The notes beneath the pieces were generated by a model. It ran no database searches and was not told the origin of the DNA. It saw nothing but the letters and a program-made list of their open reading frames with translations. Below, in pieces: positions 19,484 through 28,706 of a DNA stretch of 64,000 nt. The stretch spans positions 2,418,001 to 2,482,000 of the forward strand of contig NC_015730.1 in the NCBI RefSeq assembly GCF_000154785.2, given 5' to 3'. Both the position numbers and the translations under genes were made by a program. Position 1 is the first letter of the stretch, and every line of letters begins with the position of its first letter. Origin of the DNA: Roseobacter litoralis Och 149 (lineage in GTDB: Bacteria > Pseudomonadota > Alphaproteobacteria > Rhodobacterales > Rhodobacteraceae).

Positions 19484-21288
19484 CCCTGTGCCTTTTCCTC
19501 AAGCATCAGCCATTCTTCTTCGGCGTCATCCAGCATAGCTTGACGCGCAACCAAGGCATCCGTCGCTTTTTGGAATTTGACTGGGTTTTCCGTGAAAAGC
19601 TCCGCATCGCTGAGCACCTCAACCAGTTTTGCAATCTCTGCCTCGAGGCGCGCCATCTCATCCGGCAAGGCGTCAAGCCGGTGTTGTTCCGTAAAGCTCA
19701 ATCCCGATTTCGGCTTGGATTTCCCCTTTGAAGACGCAGGTTCGCTTGCTTTCAGCTTTGAAGGCGCGGTGATTTTATCCGTCTGGCGTTGCGAAACATA
19801 ATCGCTCCACCCGCCGGCATAGACCGTGGCACGGCCATCCCCTTCCATCGCGATGGTGGTGGCGGCAACCCGGTCCAGAAAATCGCGGTCGTGGCTGACC
19901 AGCAGAACCGTGCCGTCATAGGTTTCCAGCAGCTCTTGCAACAAATCGAGGCTTTCGACGTCCAGATCATTGGTCGGCTCATCGAGAACCAGAAGGTTGC
20001 TCGGGCGCGCCATCAGCTTGGCCAGCAGCAGACGTGCTTTTTCCCCACCCGACAGCGACCGGACGGGTGCGCGCGCCTGCGCCTCATCAAACAGGAATTC
20101 CTTGAGATAACCGACCACATGTTTGGGCTGCCCGCGCACCATGACCTGATCGGCCTTGCCTGAGACACGCATCTCCGGATCGCCCGTCAGGCTGTCCCAC
20201 AGGCTCATGTCGCCATCAAGCTGTGCGCGCGCCTGATCAAACAGGGCAATGTCCAGATTGGTGCCCAGTTTTACATCGCCTGCATCCGGGGTCTCGCGCC
20301 CGATCAACATGTTGAGCAAGGTTGTCTTGCCCACGCCGTTCGGTCCGACAAAAGCGATGCGATCCCCCCGCTGGATGGTCAGCGAAAATGGCGACAGAAT
20401 GGTTCTGTCCCCGAAAGCTTTGGTGATGTTAGTTGCTTCAATGACCTTTCGGCCAGATTTGGGCCCGGCTTCAAATGCCATGGCGGCGGTGCCTTGGCGG
20501 TTGATCTGCGACGCGCGTTGGGCGCGCAGGTCCTGCAACGCGCGTACCCGGCCCTGATTGCGCTTGCGCCGCGCGGAGATACCTTCGACAGCCCAGCGGG
20601 CCTCTGCCTTGATCTTGCGGTTAAGCTTGTGACGCTGGGTGTCTTCTTCTTCCCAGACAGTGTCGCGCCACGTCTCAAAGGCATCAAACCCTTTTTCCTG
20701 CCGCCGTACCGCACCGCGATCAATCCACAAAGTGGCCCGCGTCAAGGCGCGCAGGAACGCCCGGTCGTGGCTGATGATCACATAGCTCTTGCGGCTCTGC
20801 TTGAGCTCTTCTTCAAGCCAGGCGATTGCTTCGATATCAAGGTGGTTTGTCGGCTCGTCGAGCAGCATCAGGTCCGGCTCATCCGCCATGATCCGCGCAA
20901 GTGCTGCACGCCGCCGCTCTCCGCCGCTGGCTGTTTCAACCGGGCGTGCCGGATCAAACTTGAGCCCCGCCCCCGCGCGTTCAACCTTATACATCTCGGA
21001 TGCATCAAGCTCATGCGCTGCGAAATCGCCCAGCGTTGTGAACCCGCTGAGGTCGGGGTCCTGCTCCATATAACCAACGGATATGCCGGGACCGGTGATC
21101 ACATCACCCCGGTCGACTTCAACATTACCGGCCATAACCTTCATCAGGGTCGATTTGCCCGACCCATTGCGCCCCACCAACGCCACACGGTCGCCGGGTT
21201 GCGTGACAAGGCTAAGCCCGTCGAAAACCGGATCCCCCCCAAAGGTCAGAGAAATATCATTGAGTTGTAAAAGAGGTATACGGGCCAT
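19480..21288 (-). CDS. uup: ABC-F family ATPase, Uup type
   Basis: Soluble twin-ATPase of 602 aa without membrane segments; ABC-F proteins bind ribosomes and adjust translation, and Uup also affects transposon excision and ribosome assembly. Domain 1: Walker A GRNGSGKST, signature ASGGERRRA, Walker B LMLLDEPTNHLD. The linker has the charged arm WDTVWEEED-like segment and RKRNQGRVRAL. Domain 2: GPNGVGKTT, LSGGEKARLLLA, LLVLDEPTNDLD. The last about 70 residues are a coiled-coil (LDALPDEMARLEAEIAKL) typical of Uup C-terminal DNA/RNA-binding domains. The linker segment is read by eye and approximate. Confidence 0.92.
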   Translation of the reverse strand: MARIPLLQLNDISLTFGGDPVFDGLSLVTQPGDRVALVGRNGSGKSTLMKVMAGNVEVDRGDVITGPGISVGYMEQDPDLSGFTTLGDFAAHELDASEMYKVERAGAGLKFDPARPVETASGGERRRAALARIMADEPDLMLLDEPTNHLDIEAIAWLEEELKQSRKSYVIISHDRAFLRALTRATLWIDRGAVRRQEKGFDAFETWRDTVWEEEDTQRHKLNRKIKAEARWAVEGISARRKRNQGRVRALQDLRAQRASQINRQGTAAMAFEAGPKSGRKVIEATNITKAFGDRTILSPFSLTIQRGDRIAFVGPNGVGKTTLLNMLIGRETPDAGDVKLGTNLDIALFDQARAQLDGDMSLWDSLTGDPEMRVSGKADQVMVRGQPKHVVGYLKEFLFDEAQARAPVRSLSGGEKARLLLAKLMARPSNLLVLDEPTNDLDVESLDLLQELLETYDGTVLLVSHDRDFLDRVAATTIAMEGDGRATVYAGGWSDYVSQRQTDKITAPSKLKASEPASSKGKSKPKSGLSFTEQHRLDALPDEMARLEAEIAKLVEVLSDAELFTENPVKFQKATDALVARQAMLDDAEEEWLMLEEKAQG

Positions 21289-21354
21289 GACGCGCAGCTA
21301 TGCTGCCCACCCGATCTCGTCAATGCAGAAAGCTGCACGAGCCACAGATTGCGA

Positions 21355-22080
21355 TCAATGCGCCCCAAGTAAAAAGCGCAGCGCTTTTTTGCGCGCGGGC
21401 GGGATCAGGGCCACCTCAACCCCGGTAAAAACATGCATCGTTCCCATCTGCCGGTCGATCACCGCGTGATCGCTGACCCAGCCCCCGAGACGCAGGTAGC
21501 TGCGCAGCAGTGGCGGTGTCTGCGTCATGGCGCGTTGGAGGTCTGGCGTGGCATTAACATACCCGTCGAGCGACACACGCTCTGCGGCTTTCGCACCGGG
21601 GGACCATTTGCGCGGCGCGATATGACGATGCGCCAACATTGCAAAGGCGTCTTCATACAGGGCTGGCACCATCCCCTGAAAGGACGAACACCCAAAGAGC
21701 AAAGCGATCTTCAAAGCATCCACCTGCGCCGTCAACACAGCCCAGGCAAGGCGCAGCACATCCGGGTCATGGCACCCGGCGTCCATGCAAAACCGCCCGA
21801 CCTCAAGCATATGGCCATGAAACACCTCAAGCGGTGAAAGGTCATAGAATTGCGCTGAATAGCTTTGCGTGATTTGGGCAGGTTTCAGATGAAGCATGCG
21901 AAAACAGCAGACCGGTGCGCCGCTGGTTGTATCTGCGATAAGCACATGGGTGCAGCGTGAATCATACGCGTCGCAATCGTGCGTCACTTCCAACCCAAAA
22001 CACGCCGCCCGAAAAGACTGCGCATGCAGGATCAAGGGCCCCGATGTCGCGACTGTTGCCTGATAGCGGCCCCGTTTCAT
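21355..22080 (-). CDS. olsB: L-ornithine N-alpha-acyltransferase, OlsB type
   Basis: First step of ornithine-lipid synthesis: transfers a 3-hydroxyacyl group from acyl carrier protein to ornithine. The 241-aa protein shows the family pattern LEVGRFCMDAG, DVLRLAWAVLTAQVD and LFGCSSFQG, a GNAT-derived fold. No olsA is adjacent. It is the second gene of a short minus-strand unit, 22 nt behind bamE, placing two envelope-related genes together. Confidence 0.85.
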   Translation of the reverse strand: MKRGRYQATVATSGPLILHAQSFRAACFGLEVTHDCDAYDSRCTHVLIADTTSGAPVCCFRMLHLKPAQITQSYSAQFYDLSPLEVFHGHMLEVGRFCMDAGCHDPDVLRLAWAVLTAQVDALKIALLFGCSSFQGMVPALYEDAFAMLAHRHIAPRKWSPGAKAAERVSLDGYVNATPDLQRAMTQTPPLLRSYLRLGGWVSDHAVIDRQMGTMHVFTGVEVALIPPARKKALRFLLGAH

Positions 22081-22102
22081 CAGCGCGCTCTAATGTCGTG
22101 AT

Positions 22103-22579
22103 CTATAGGCCGAGACCATTCGGTGTAAAGCTGCCAATGTTACCGACAAGCTGACGCAGGAAGGATTTACCTGCGACACTGGAATCAGTCACACGCCGGG
22201 TCAAACTGACGATCTGCCCCCGCTCCAGCCCGAAACTCTCCACATTCTCGACGATTCCATTGGCATCGAAACTGACGGCAACTACCTGACGTTCAATCAC
22301 TTCGGGGTCCAGCATAGCGACGGTGCGCATGCGGCTGCGCACAAAATACAAGGCATCATCTTCCAGCACCGAAGTAGATCCGGATGTGCCAAGAGTCTCT
22401 TCGACGGACGACCGCGTATCGATGCCGACCACGATCTGGTCAAGGTCTTCCTGCGGCGGCACATATCCATGATTGCGATATGTCGGACCACACGCAACCA
22501 GCCCGAACAGAACACCTGCCAAGACAAAGGTCCGTGCCGTTTTGGAAAACCGGTATCCCTGCGGTATTCGCATACTCAT
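22103..22579 (-). CDS. bamE: Outer-membrane assembly lipoprotein BamE (SmpA/OmlA family)
   Basis: Small lipoprotein subunit of the BAM complex that inserts beta-barrel proteins into the outer membrane. The 158-aa precursor has a signal peptide with lipobox LVACG (Cys about residue 30), so the mature protein is lipid-anchored in the periplasm. The body carries the SmpA/OmlA pattern: IVVGIDTRSSVEETLGTSG, then LYFVRSRM and VVAVSFDANGIV. Divergent from yceD with 87 nt between start codons, and followed by olsB. Confidence 0.88.
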   Translation of the reverse strand: MSMRIPQGYRFSKTARTFVLAGVLFGLVACGPTYRNHGYVPPQEDLDQIVVGIDTRSSVEETLGTSGSTSVLEDDALYFVRSRMRTVAMLDPEVIERQVVAVSFDANGIVENVESFGLERGQIVSLTRRVTDSSVAGKSFLRQLVGNIGSFTPNGLGL

Positions 22580-22666
22580 AACGCTGGCCCTTGCCCTTGT
22601 GCTCCATGGCTTCTATCTCGCTTACACCATGCACGTGCCATGGTTCAAGAAACGAAAGCAGCATCA

Positions 22667-23212
22667 ATGTCGCAAACACCGCCCTCACCTACCGCTTTGC
22701 GTGTCAGTGGCTTGTCACAGAACACTGCCACACCCTTTGATCTACGCCCGGCAAAGGCTCAGCGGACTGAATTGGCCACGCAAATGGATCTTCTGGGTTT
22801 GCGTAAATTATCGTTTACAGGCCAAATTACGTCACTTGGGGCTGCCGATTGGCAACTTGACGCAACCTTGGGTGCAACCGTTGTGCAGCCATGTGCCGTC
22901 ACGGTTGAACCGGTCACGACGCGAATCGATGTGCCTGTCCGGCGCGTCTATCAAAAAGACTTCATCGACGTGGATGCACCCGAGGCGGAAATCCCCGACG
23001 ACGACGCTGTTGAGCCTTTGTCTACCTGGATAGACCCGGCAGACGTCATGATTGAAGCCCTCGTGTTGCATCTGCCACTCTATCCACGCGCGCCGGACGC
23101 AGAACTCGGCGTACTCAGCGTGAGTGAACCCGGAGTGCGCCCAATGACGGACGAAGATGCGCGCCCTTTTGCAGGGCTGGCAGCACTCAAAGAGCAACTG
23201 AAAGACGACTGA
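22667..23212 (+). CDS. yceD: DUF177 / YceD family protein
   Basis: A 181-aa member of the YceD family that almost always precedes rpmF; in plants and bacteria it is linked to 23S rRNA or ribosome accumulation. Features: N-terminal half with beta-rich character, the conserved VQPCAVTVEPVTTRIDVPV segment, and the acidic EIPDDDAVEPL stretch. The start at 22667 (ATG, MSQTPPSP) is chosen because the upstream in-frame extension has no family similarity and overlaps bamE on the other strand. Confidence 0.88.
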   Translation: MSQTPPSPTALRVSGLSQNTATPFDLRPAKAQRTELATQMDLLGLRKLSFTGQITSLGAADWQLDATLGATVVQPCAVTVEPVTTRIDVPVRRVYQKDFIDVDAPEAEIPDDDAVEPLSTWIDPADVMIEALVLHLPLYPRAPDAELGVLSVSEPGVRPMTDEDARPFAGLAALKEQLKDD

Positions 23213-23444
23213 TGCCCCGAATCTGCAGCGTGTATGCGCGTCCGGCAGCGGCATCCGAACAAAAAGAGCTTGCACGCGCCGCTTATCACAGTATTTTGCG
23301 TGGCTCTTCCAAATAGGGTTGGACAAAGCGACGGCTTGCGCCTAAACGCACGTCACACCCACGAATGGGACATCTATTCACGAAACTCGGCTTTTTGCGC
23401 GATATCACCAGCGCTGAGCCCCGAACGACAAAAGGCCCAAGACA

Positions 23445-23651
23445 ATGGCTGTTCAACAGAACAAAGTCTCCAAATCGCGCCGCAACAATCGTCGCGCGCA
23501 CGATTCGCTGGTCGCAGCAAACCCAAATGAATGCACCAACTGTGGCGAGCTGAAACGCCCCCACCATATCTGTGCCGCCTGCGGTCACTATGACGACAAA
23601 GAAGTCGTGGCACTGTCAGAAGAGATTGATCTGGAAGACGACGCAGCCTAA
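23445..23651 (+). CDS. rpmF: 50S ribosomal protein L32
   Basis: A 68-residue basic ribosomal protein with the zinc-ribbon cysteines CTNC and CAAC (about residues 29-32 and 44-47) and the N-terminal [19 protein letters not shown] typical of alphaproteobacterial L32. The acidic C-terminal tail ([11 protein letters not shown]) is usual in this group. Placed 232 nt after yceD and 49 nt before plsX in the classic yceD-rpmF-plsX-fabH order. Confidence 0.98.
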   Translation: MAVQQNKVSKSRRNNRRAHDSLVAANPNECTNCGELKRPHHICAACGHYDDKEVVALSEEIDLEDDAA

Positions 23652-23700
23652 ACCTGTGCCTTAACGAATACGGGCAGCAGGGTTTGGGGGCAGTCGCTTT

Positions 23701-24774
23701 ATGACGGCGCAGACCGGTCAGACGCAATCACACGATGAACGCATCATCATCTCGGTAGATGCGATGGGGGGGGACGAGGGTCCCGCCGCTATTGTTGCGG
23801 GCTGCGACGTGTCAGCGCGCAAAAACCCTGACGTGTTTTTCATCCTGCATGGGCCAGAGGCGGAAATTTCCGCTCTCGTCGCCCGCCGCAAATCATTGCA
23901 GGGTCGCTGCGAAGTCCGCGATGCGACCGGTGTCGTTACGATGGACGACAAACCCAGTCAGGTTGTGCGCAACAGCAAAGGCACCTCCATGTGGTCCGCC
24001 ATTGAAGCCGTGCGCGATGGCAGTGCGTCAGTCGCCGTTTCCTGTGGCAACACCGGGGCGCTCATGGCCCTTTCCATGATCCGACTGCGCAAACTACCCG
24101 GTGTGAACCGTCCCGCGATCGCTGTGCTTTATCCCTCCTCCAACCAGCAGGGCTTCAATGTGCTGCTCGACGTGGGGGCAGACATCAAGGCGGATGCGGA
24201 TGATTTGCTGCGCTATGCGCTGATGGGCATGTCTTATGCACGTAACGGGCTTGATCTGCCGCGCCCGCGTGTCGGGTTGCTCAACGTGGGCACCGAGGAA
24301 CACAAGGGCCGCACCGAACTCAAGGAAGCCTTTGATCTGATCAAGGAGCAACAGGATCCGGCGGGATTTGATTTTGTCGGCTTCGTGGAAGGCGGCGATA
24401 TTTCGGGTGATCTGTGTGATGTAATCGTGACGGATGGTTTTACGGGCAATGTCGCGATCAAGACTGGTGAGGGCACGGCAAATCTTGTCGGTAACCGTCT
24501 GCGTGAGGCATTCCGTTACACGCCCTTGTCGCGGCTGGCCTCGCTCTTGGCCTATCCGTCGCTGCGCCGCCTGAAGAAAAAGATCGACCCCCGCCGTGTG
24601 AATGGCGGCGTTTTTCTGGGGTTGAATGGGACAGTTGTGAAATCACACGGCTCCGCTGACGCAACCGGCGTGTCGTCCGCGATTAAGCTGGCCGCACAAC
24701 TGGCGCATATCCAGTTTACCGACAAACTTGCAGCCCGCGTTGCCGGCCTGCCCGCAGAGGAGAAAGCCCAGTGA
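23701..24774 (+). CDS. plsX: Phosphate acyltransferase PlsX
   Basis: Converts acyl-ACP plus phosphate to acyl-phosphate for PlsY, the entry to phosphatidic acid synthesis. The 357-aa protein shows SVDAMGGDEGP near the N-terminus, SCGNTGALMALS, LYPSSNQ, LDVGADIKADADDL, GLLNVGTEEHKG and VTDGFTGNVAIKTGEG. Peripheral membrane enzyme by family. Its stop overlaps the GTG start of fabH (GTGA). Confidence 0.97.
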   Translation: MTAQTGQTQSHDERIIISVDAMGGDEGPAAIVAGCDVSARKNPDVFFILHGPEAEISALVARRKSLQGRCEVRDATGVVTMDDKPSQVVRNSKGTSMWSAIEAVRDGSASVAVSCGNTGALMALSMIRLRKLPGVNRPAIAVLYPSSNQQGFNVLLDVGADIKADADDLLRYALMGMSYARNGLDLPRPRVGLLNVGTEEHKGRTELKEAFDLIKEQQDPAGFDFVGFVEGGDISGDLCDVIVTDGFTGNVAIKTGEGTANLVGNRLREAFRYTPLSRLASLLAYPSLRRLKKKIDPRRVNGGVFLGLNGTVVKSHGSADATGVSSAIKLAAQLAHIQFTDKLAARVAGLPAEEKAQ

Positions 24775-25742
24775 CCCTGCGTGCCGTTGTAACGGGTGTC
24801 GGACATTATCTGCCCGATCGTGTCGTGCCAAATTCCGAGTTTGAAAAAACTCTCGATACCAATGACGAGTGGATACGTGCGCGCTCTGGCATTGAACGCA
24901 GACACTTTGCAGCCGAAGGTGAAACAACCGCGAGCATGGCCAGTGCCGCCAGTCGCGCAGCACTCGCGATGGCCGGGGTCGAGCCACAGGACGTCGATGC
25001 AATCATTGTCGCAACTTCCACGGCCGATTTGACGTTTCCCTCGGCGGCGACAATGGTGCAGGCCGAACTTGGTATGACACGCGGGTTTGCCTTTGATGTG
25101 CAAGCCGTCTGCGCGGGGTTTGTCTTTGCCCTGAGCAACGCCAATGCGCTGATCCTGTCCGGTCAGGCGAAAAGAGTATTGGTGATCGGTGCCGAAACCT
25201 TCAGCCGCATCATGGACTGGACGGATCGCTCAACCTGCGTTCTGTTTGGCGACGGTGCGGGCGCTGTTCTGCTCGAAGTTCAGGACGGCACCGGCACCTC
25301 AGCGGACCGCGGCATCCTCTCCACCGATCTGAACTCCGACGGGCGGCACAAGGATCTCTTGTACGTTGATGGCGGCGTTTCTACTGGGACAACCGGGTAT
25401 CTTCGGATGCAGGGCAATCAGGTATTCCGCCATGCGGTCGAAAAGCTCGCCTCCACCGCCACCACCGCCCTTGAGCGCGCAGGGGTGACAGCGGCGGATG
25501 TCGATTGGGTTGTACCGCATCAGGCGAATATCCGTATCATTCAAGGAACAGCCAAGAAGCTGGGCGTGTCGATGGACCGGGTCGTGGTGACAGTACAGGA
25601 TCACGGTAATACCTCGGCTGCATCGATTCCCCTCGCACTCTCCGTGGGGCATGCGCGCGGGCAAATCAAACAGGGCGATCTGGTGGTCACCGAGGCCATC
25701 GGCGGTGGATTGGCTTGGGGCGCGGTCGTACTGCGCTGGTAA
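24771..25742 (+). CDS. fabH: 3-oxoacyl-[acyl-carrier-protein] synthase III
   Basis: Starts fatty-acid elongation by condensing acetyl-CoA with malonyl-ACP. The catalytic triad is complete: Cys114 in DVQAVCAGFVFAL, His in VVPHQANIRI and Asn in DHGNTSAASIP. A GTG start overlaps the plsX stop by 4 nt, so expression is coupled to phospholipid synthesis. The 323-aa length is standard. Confidence 0.97.
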   Translation: MTLRAVVTGVGHYLPDRVVPNSEFEKTLDTNDEWIRARSGIERRHFAAEGETTASMASAASRAALAMAGVEPQDVDAIIVATSTADLTFPSAATMVQAELGMTRGFAFDVQAVCAGFVFALSNANALILSGQAKRVLVIGAETFSRIMDWTDRSTCVLFGDGAGAVLLEVQDGTGTSADRGILSTDLNSDGRHKDLLYVDGGVSTGTTGYLRMQGNQVFRHAVEKLASTATTALERAGVTAADVDWVVPHQANIRIIQGTAKKLGVSMDRVVVTVQDHGNTSAASIPLALSVGHARGQIKQGDLVVTEAIGGGLAWGAVVLRW

Positions 25743-25839
25743 ACGGGGTTATTTTCGCTCATCTGGCGTTGAGCAAGTCATTGATATTGACTCGTAAAAA
25801 TGCATGGACGTACAGTCGTTGAAAACGAAAGGGACAGAG

Positions 25840-26142
25840 ATGGCCGAGAAAACGTTGACAAGAATGGACCTGAGCGAGGCGGTTTTTCGCGAGGTTGGCC
25901 TGTCTCGAAATGAAAGCGCACAATTGGTCGAATCGGTATTGGAGCATCTCTCCGATGCGCTGGTAAGTGGCGAGCAGGTCAAGATCTCCTCGTTTGGCAC
26001 CTTTTCGGTGCGCGATAAATCAGCCCGTGTGGGACGCAACCCAAAGACCGGCGAAGAGGTTCCGATCAACCCACGCCGTGTGTTGACGTTCAGGCCCTCT
26101 CACCTGATGAAAGATCGTGTGGCCGACGGCAACAAGTCCTGA
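25840..26142 (+). CDS. ihfA: Integration host factor subunit alpha
   Basis: A 100-aa HU/IHF-fold DNA-bending protein that works as a heterodimer with IhfB in nucleoid structure, recombination and transcription. [46 protein letters not shown] and [10 protein letters not shown] are the family segments, with the DNA-intercalating proline in RNPKTGE. The ATG at 25840 is supported by the AAAGGGACAGAG purine stretch; the in-frame start at 25804 is less likely. Confidence 0.95.
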   Translation: MAEKTLTRMDLSEAVFREVGLSRNESAQLVESVLEHLSDALVSGEQVKISSFGTFSVRDKSARVGRNPKTGEEVPINPRRVLTFRPSHLMKDRVADGNKS

Positions 26143-26146
26143 ACGC

Positions 26147-27382
26147 ATGCCCAAATCACCTGACGCGTTCCGCACGATCTCAGAGGTCGCCGACTGGTTG
26201 GGCGTGCAGGCGCATGTGCTGCGCTTTTGGGAAAGCAAATTCAGCCAAGTCAAACCTATAAAACGCGCAGGTGGCAGGCGCTATTACAGACCGGCGGATA
26301 TGCTGCTGCTGGGTGGCATAAAGCAGTTGCTGCATGAGGACGGCCTGACCATCAAGGGCGCGCAGAAACTGTTGCGTGAAAACGGCGTGCCTTATGTCGC
26401 GGATATGTCGCAACCACTGGACGACCTGACAATTGCGGTGATCGAGGGGAGTACGGCCGGATCTGACGACGAGGTTTCCGATCTGCAGGAGGCGGTCGTC
26501 CCTGATGCCATGCCCGAGGAAAGCCCCGCGGCCCCAGCGGCTCAGGTCCTTGACGAACCACCTGCACCTGTGACCCCTGAAGCCCCCGCCATGCCAGAGC
26601 CGGAGGTGCTTGCAAGCACACCGACCGAACCCGAAGTGATAGCCAGCACGCCGGAACCCGATCTGAGCACGCAGACGCCAGAAACAGCGCCATTGGTGGC
26701 AAGTGAACCTGATCCGGAGCCCGTCCCGCAGGCGGTCGTGCCTGCGGATGCGTCCGATGTGCTCGCCCCATCTGAAACTGCTCTGACGGCGCCACCTGCA
26801 GAGCAAGATGATGTGCCTGCACCACGAGAACCCGAGCCTGCACCGCAAGAGGTCGAGCCCGCGCCGCAAGAGCCCGAGCCCGCACCGCAAGAGGTCGAGC
26901 CCTCACCGATGACGCGCCTGGCGGATGAACCGGTTGCAGCTGAAACGGTGCCAAGCGACCCTGCCAGTGCTGAACCTGAGCAGCCACAGACGTCGCAGGA
27001 CGCGGCACAGGCGATGCCGAGTTTTCGCGCCCGTCCCCGCAGCGCCGATGCAGAGGCGATCATACCCACTGAACCCACACCGGCACCCGCCGCTCCGCAG
27101 GAGACGCCGACACCTCCCCAAGCTGAGCCAACGGTTCAGGACAGTGCTGCACCCGTATCGCCGCCTGAGACCTCCAACGAGGCACCCAAACCGAGAGTCG
27201 TCGATCTGCCCCCGGTGCCGGCAATCTCGCAGATTGCCGTGGATCCGTCCGCTTTGTCCGCGTTGACGCAGGTAAAATCGCTGACACCAGCACAGGCGCA
27301 AGAGATCAAGCCCTTGCTTGCGCGGCTCACCCGCCTGCGCGCCAGCATGGCAACCCCCCGCAAAGAAATCCACAAAGACTGA
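26147..27382 (+). CDS. MerR family regulator with a long disordered Pro/Glu/Ala-rich tail
   Basis: A 411-aa protein starting 4 nt after ihfA. Residues about 5-75 form a MerR helix-turn-helix ([20 protein letters not shown], then [20 protein letters not shown]). From about residue 95 to 380 the sequence is low-complexity Pro/Ala/Glu/Thr-rich without predicted fold, including [14 protein letters not shown] heptapeptide repeats near 26830-26905. The C-terminal about 45 residues ([20 protein letters not shown]) look helical again. No cysteines or metal ligands of the classical MerR type, so it is probably a structural or developmental-type regulator. ihfA-MerR linkage is common in this order. Confidence 0.85.
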   Translation: MPKSPDAFRTISEVADWLGVQAHVLRFWESKFSQVKPIKRAGGRRYYRPADMLLLGGIKQLLHEDGLTIKGAQKLLRENGVPYVADMSQPLDDLTIAVIEGSTAGSDDEVSDLQEAVVPDAMPEESPAAPAAQVLDEPPAPVTPEAPAMPEPEVLASTPTEPEVIASTPEPDLSTQTPETAPLVASEPDPEPVPQAVVPADASDVLAPSETALTAPPAEQDDVPAPREPEPAPQEVEPAPQEPEPAPQEVEPSPMTRLADEPVAAETVPSDPASAEPEQPQTSQDAAQAMPSFRARPRSADAEAIIPTEPTPAPAAPQETPTPPQAEPTVQDSAAPVSPPETSNEAPKPRVVDLPPVPAISQIAVDPSALSALTQVKSLTPAQAQEIKPLLARLTRLRASMATPRKEIHKD

Positions 27383-27438
27383 CAGGTGGTATTTCTCTCT
27401 TGCCACGACGCCCAGATCGGGTATGAAGCGCGTCAAGT

Positions 27439-27515
27439 CGGGCTATGGCGCAGCCTGGTAGCGCGTCCGTCTGGGGGACGGAAGGTCGCAGGTTCGAGTC
27501 CTGCTAGCCCGACCA
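27439..27515 (+). tRNA. tRNA-Pro (anticodon GGG)
   Basis: A 77-nt tRNA with encoded CCA. The acceptor CGGGCTA pairs with TAGCCCG, the D-arm stem is GCGC/GCGC around AGCCTGGTA, the anticodon stem TCCGT/ACGGA encloses loop CTGGGGG (anticodon GGG), and the T-arm contains GGTTCGAGTCC. Reads CCC/CCU proline codons. A second proline tRNA (TGG) is at 58010-58086. Confidence 0.97.
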
Positions 27516-27535
27516 ACATAAAATCTACACCAAGC

Positions 27536-27558
27536 GCCCGTACTCTTGCAGTGCGGGC
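27536..27558 (+). terminator. Possible intrinsic terminator after tRNA-Pro
   Basis: Hairpin GCCCGTACT / AGTGCGGGC (one T-G wobble) with a 5-nt loop, followed by CTTTGTGCTTTC, an imperfect U-rich tract. It sits 20 nt after the tRNA and 24 nt before the dcd-like start, so it could separate the two transcripts. Confidence 0.45.
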
Positions 27559-27582
27559 CTTTGTGCTTTCGGGAGCGGATAT

Positions 27583-28659
27583 ATGAGCGGCGTGCTGCCA
27601 AACCAAGCCATCGAACGGATGGTCGCGGAAAACCAGATCGCTGCAACGCGCAACCTCGTTGAGGGACAAATCCAGCCTGCAAGTCTGGACCTGCGCCTTG
27701 GCAGCGTCGCCTTTCGGGTGCGCGCCTCTTTTCTGGCCGGTCACGGCGCGCGGGTCATGGATCGTTTGCGCGAGTTTGAGATGCACCGCGTCGACCTCTC
27801 GCAAGGCGCCGTTCTCGAAAAGGGATGCGTTTATGTCGTGCCTTTGATGGAGTCTCTCGCCCTGCCCGGCGACGTGCAGGCCGTGGCAAACGCTAAAAGC
27901 TCCACCGGGCGTCTTGACCTGTTGACCCGCACGATCACCGACGGGGGCACCGAGTTTGACCGGATCGCGCCGGGGTATCACGGCCCGCTTTATGCAGAGA
28001 TCTGCCCGCGCTCGTTTTCCGTTCTGGTCCGGCCCGGTATGCGGCTGAACCAAATCCGTTTTCGCGCCGGACATGCGGTTCTGGATGACGCCGCGCTGAA
28101 AAGCCTGCATCAGGAAATTCCGCTCGTGAACGGCGATGCGGTCATCGACGAAGGGTTGGGGTTTTCTGTTGACCTGAAGCTGAAGGATACCACGCTGGTC
28201 GGCTATCGGGCGAAACCGCATACGGGCGTCATCGATCTGGAACAGATCAACCGATACGACGCATCTGAGTATTGGGAGGAAGTCCATACGCAGAACGGTC
28301 AGATCATTCTCGACCCGGGCGCGTTCTATATTCTCGTCAGCCGCGAAGCCGTAACGATTCCTCCTAATTACGCCGCTGAAATGGCCCCCTATCTGGCAAT
28401 GGTGGGTGAATTCCGGGTGCATTACGCCGGCTTTTTCGACCCCGGTTTCGGCTTTGCACCGGCAGGCGGGGCGGGATCGCGCGGGGTTCTGGAGGTGCGC
28501 TGTCACGAAGCGCCCTTCGTGCTTGAACATGGTCAGGTGGTTGGCCGCCTTGTTTATGAGCGCATGGAAGAGGCCCCAACGCAGCTTTATGGGGCGGGCA
28601 TCGCCTCGAACTATCAGGGGCAAGGTCTGAAGCTGTCGAAACACTTTAAGACGCCTTAG
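27583..28659 (+). CDS. dcd: 2'-deoxycytidine 5'-triphosphate deaminase, long two-domain form
   Basis: Deaminates dCTP towards dUTP/dUMP, feeding thymidylate synthesis. The 358-aa form is about twice the single-domain Dcd and carries two tandem dUTPase-like beta modules: domain 1 with IQPASLDLRLGS, NAKSSTGRLDLLTRTITDGG and YAEICPRSFSVLVRPGMRLNQIRF, domain 2 with DPGAFYILVSREAVTIPP and ALMVGEFRVHYAGFFDPGFG-like segments. This long version is known in alphaproteobacteria. Starts 67 nt downstream of the tRNA. Confidence 0.9.
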   Translation: MSGVLPNQAIERMVAENQIAATRNLVEGQIQPASLDLRLGSVAFRVRASFLAGHGARVMDRLREFEMHRVDLSQGAVLEKGCVYVVPLMESLALPGDVQAVANAKSSTGRLDLLTRTITDGGTEFDRIAPGYHGPLYAEICPRSFSVLVRPGMRLNQIRFRAGHAVLDDAALKSLHQEIPLVNGDAVIDEGLGFSVDLKLKDTTLVGYRAKPHTGVIDLEQINRYDASEYWEEVHTQNGQIILDPGAFYILVSREAVTIPPNYAAEMAPYLAMVGEFRVHYAGFFDPGFGFAPAGGAGSRGVLEVRCHEAPFVLEHGQVVGRLVYERMEEAPTQLYGAGIASNYQGQGLKLSKHFKTP

Positions 28660-28706
28660 CGTCACCCCGCGCGACCTCTGACACCGTGGTTGTGTCACGT
28701 CGTGGT

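Noticed and set aside
26830..26905. Short tandem repeats that might be a CRISPR or minisatellite
   Set aside because: They encode in-frame EPAPQEV-type heptads inside the MerR-tail gene and lack spacers.
27433..28698. Minus-strand open frame of about 421 codons opposite the dcd-type gene and tRNA-Pro
   Set aside because: It would run through the tRNA and is antisense to an enzyme with clear motifs.
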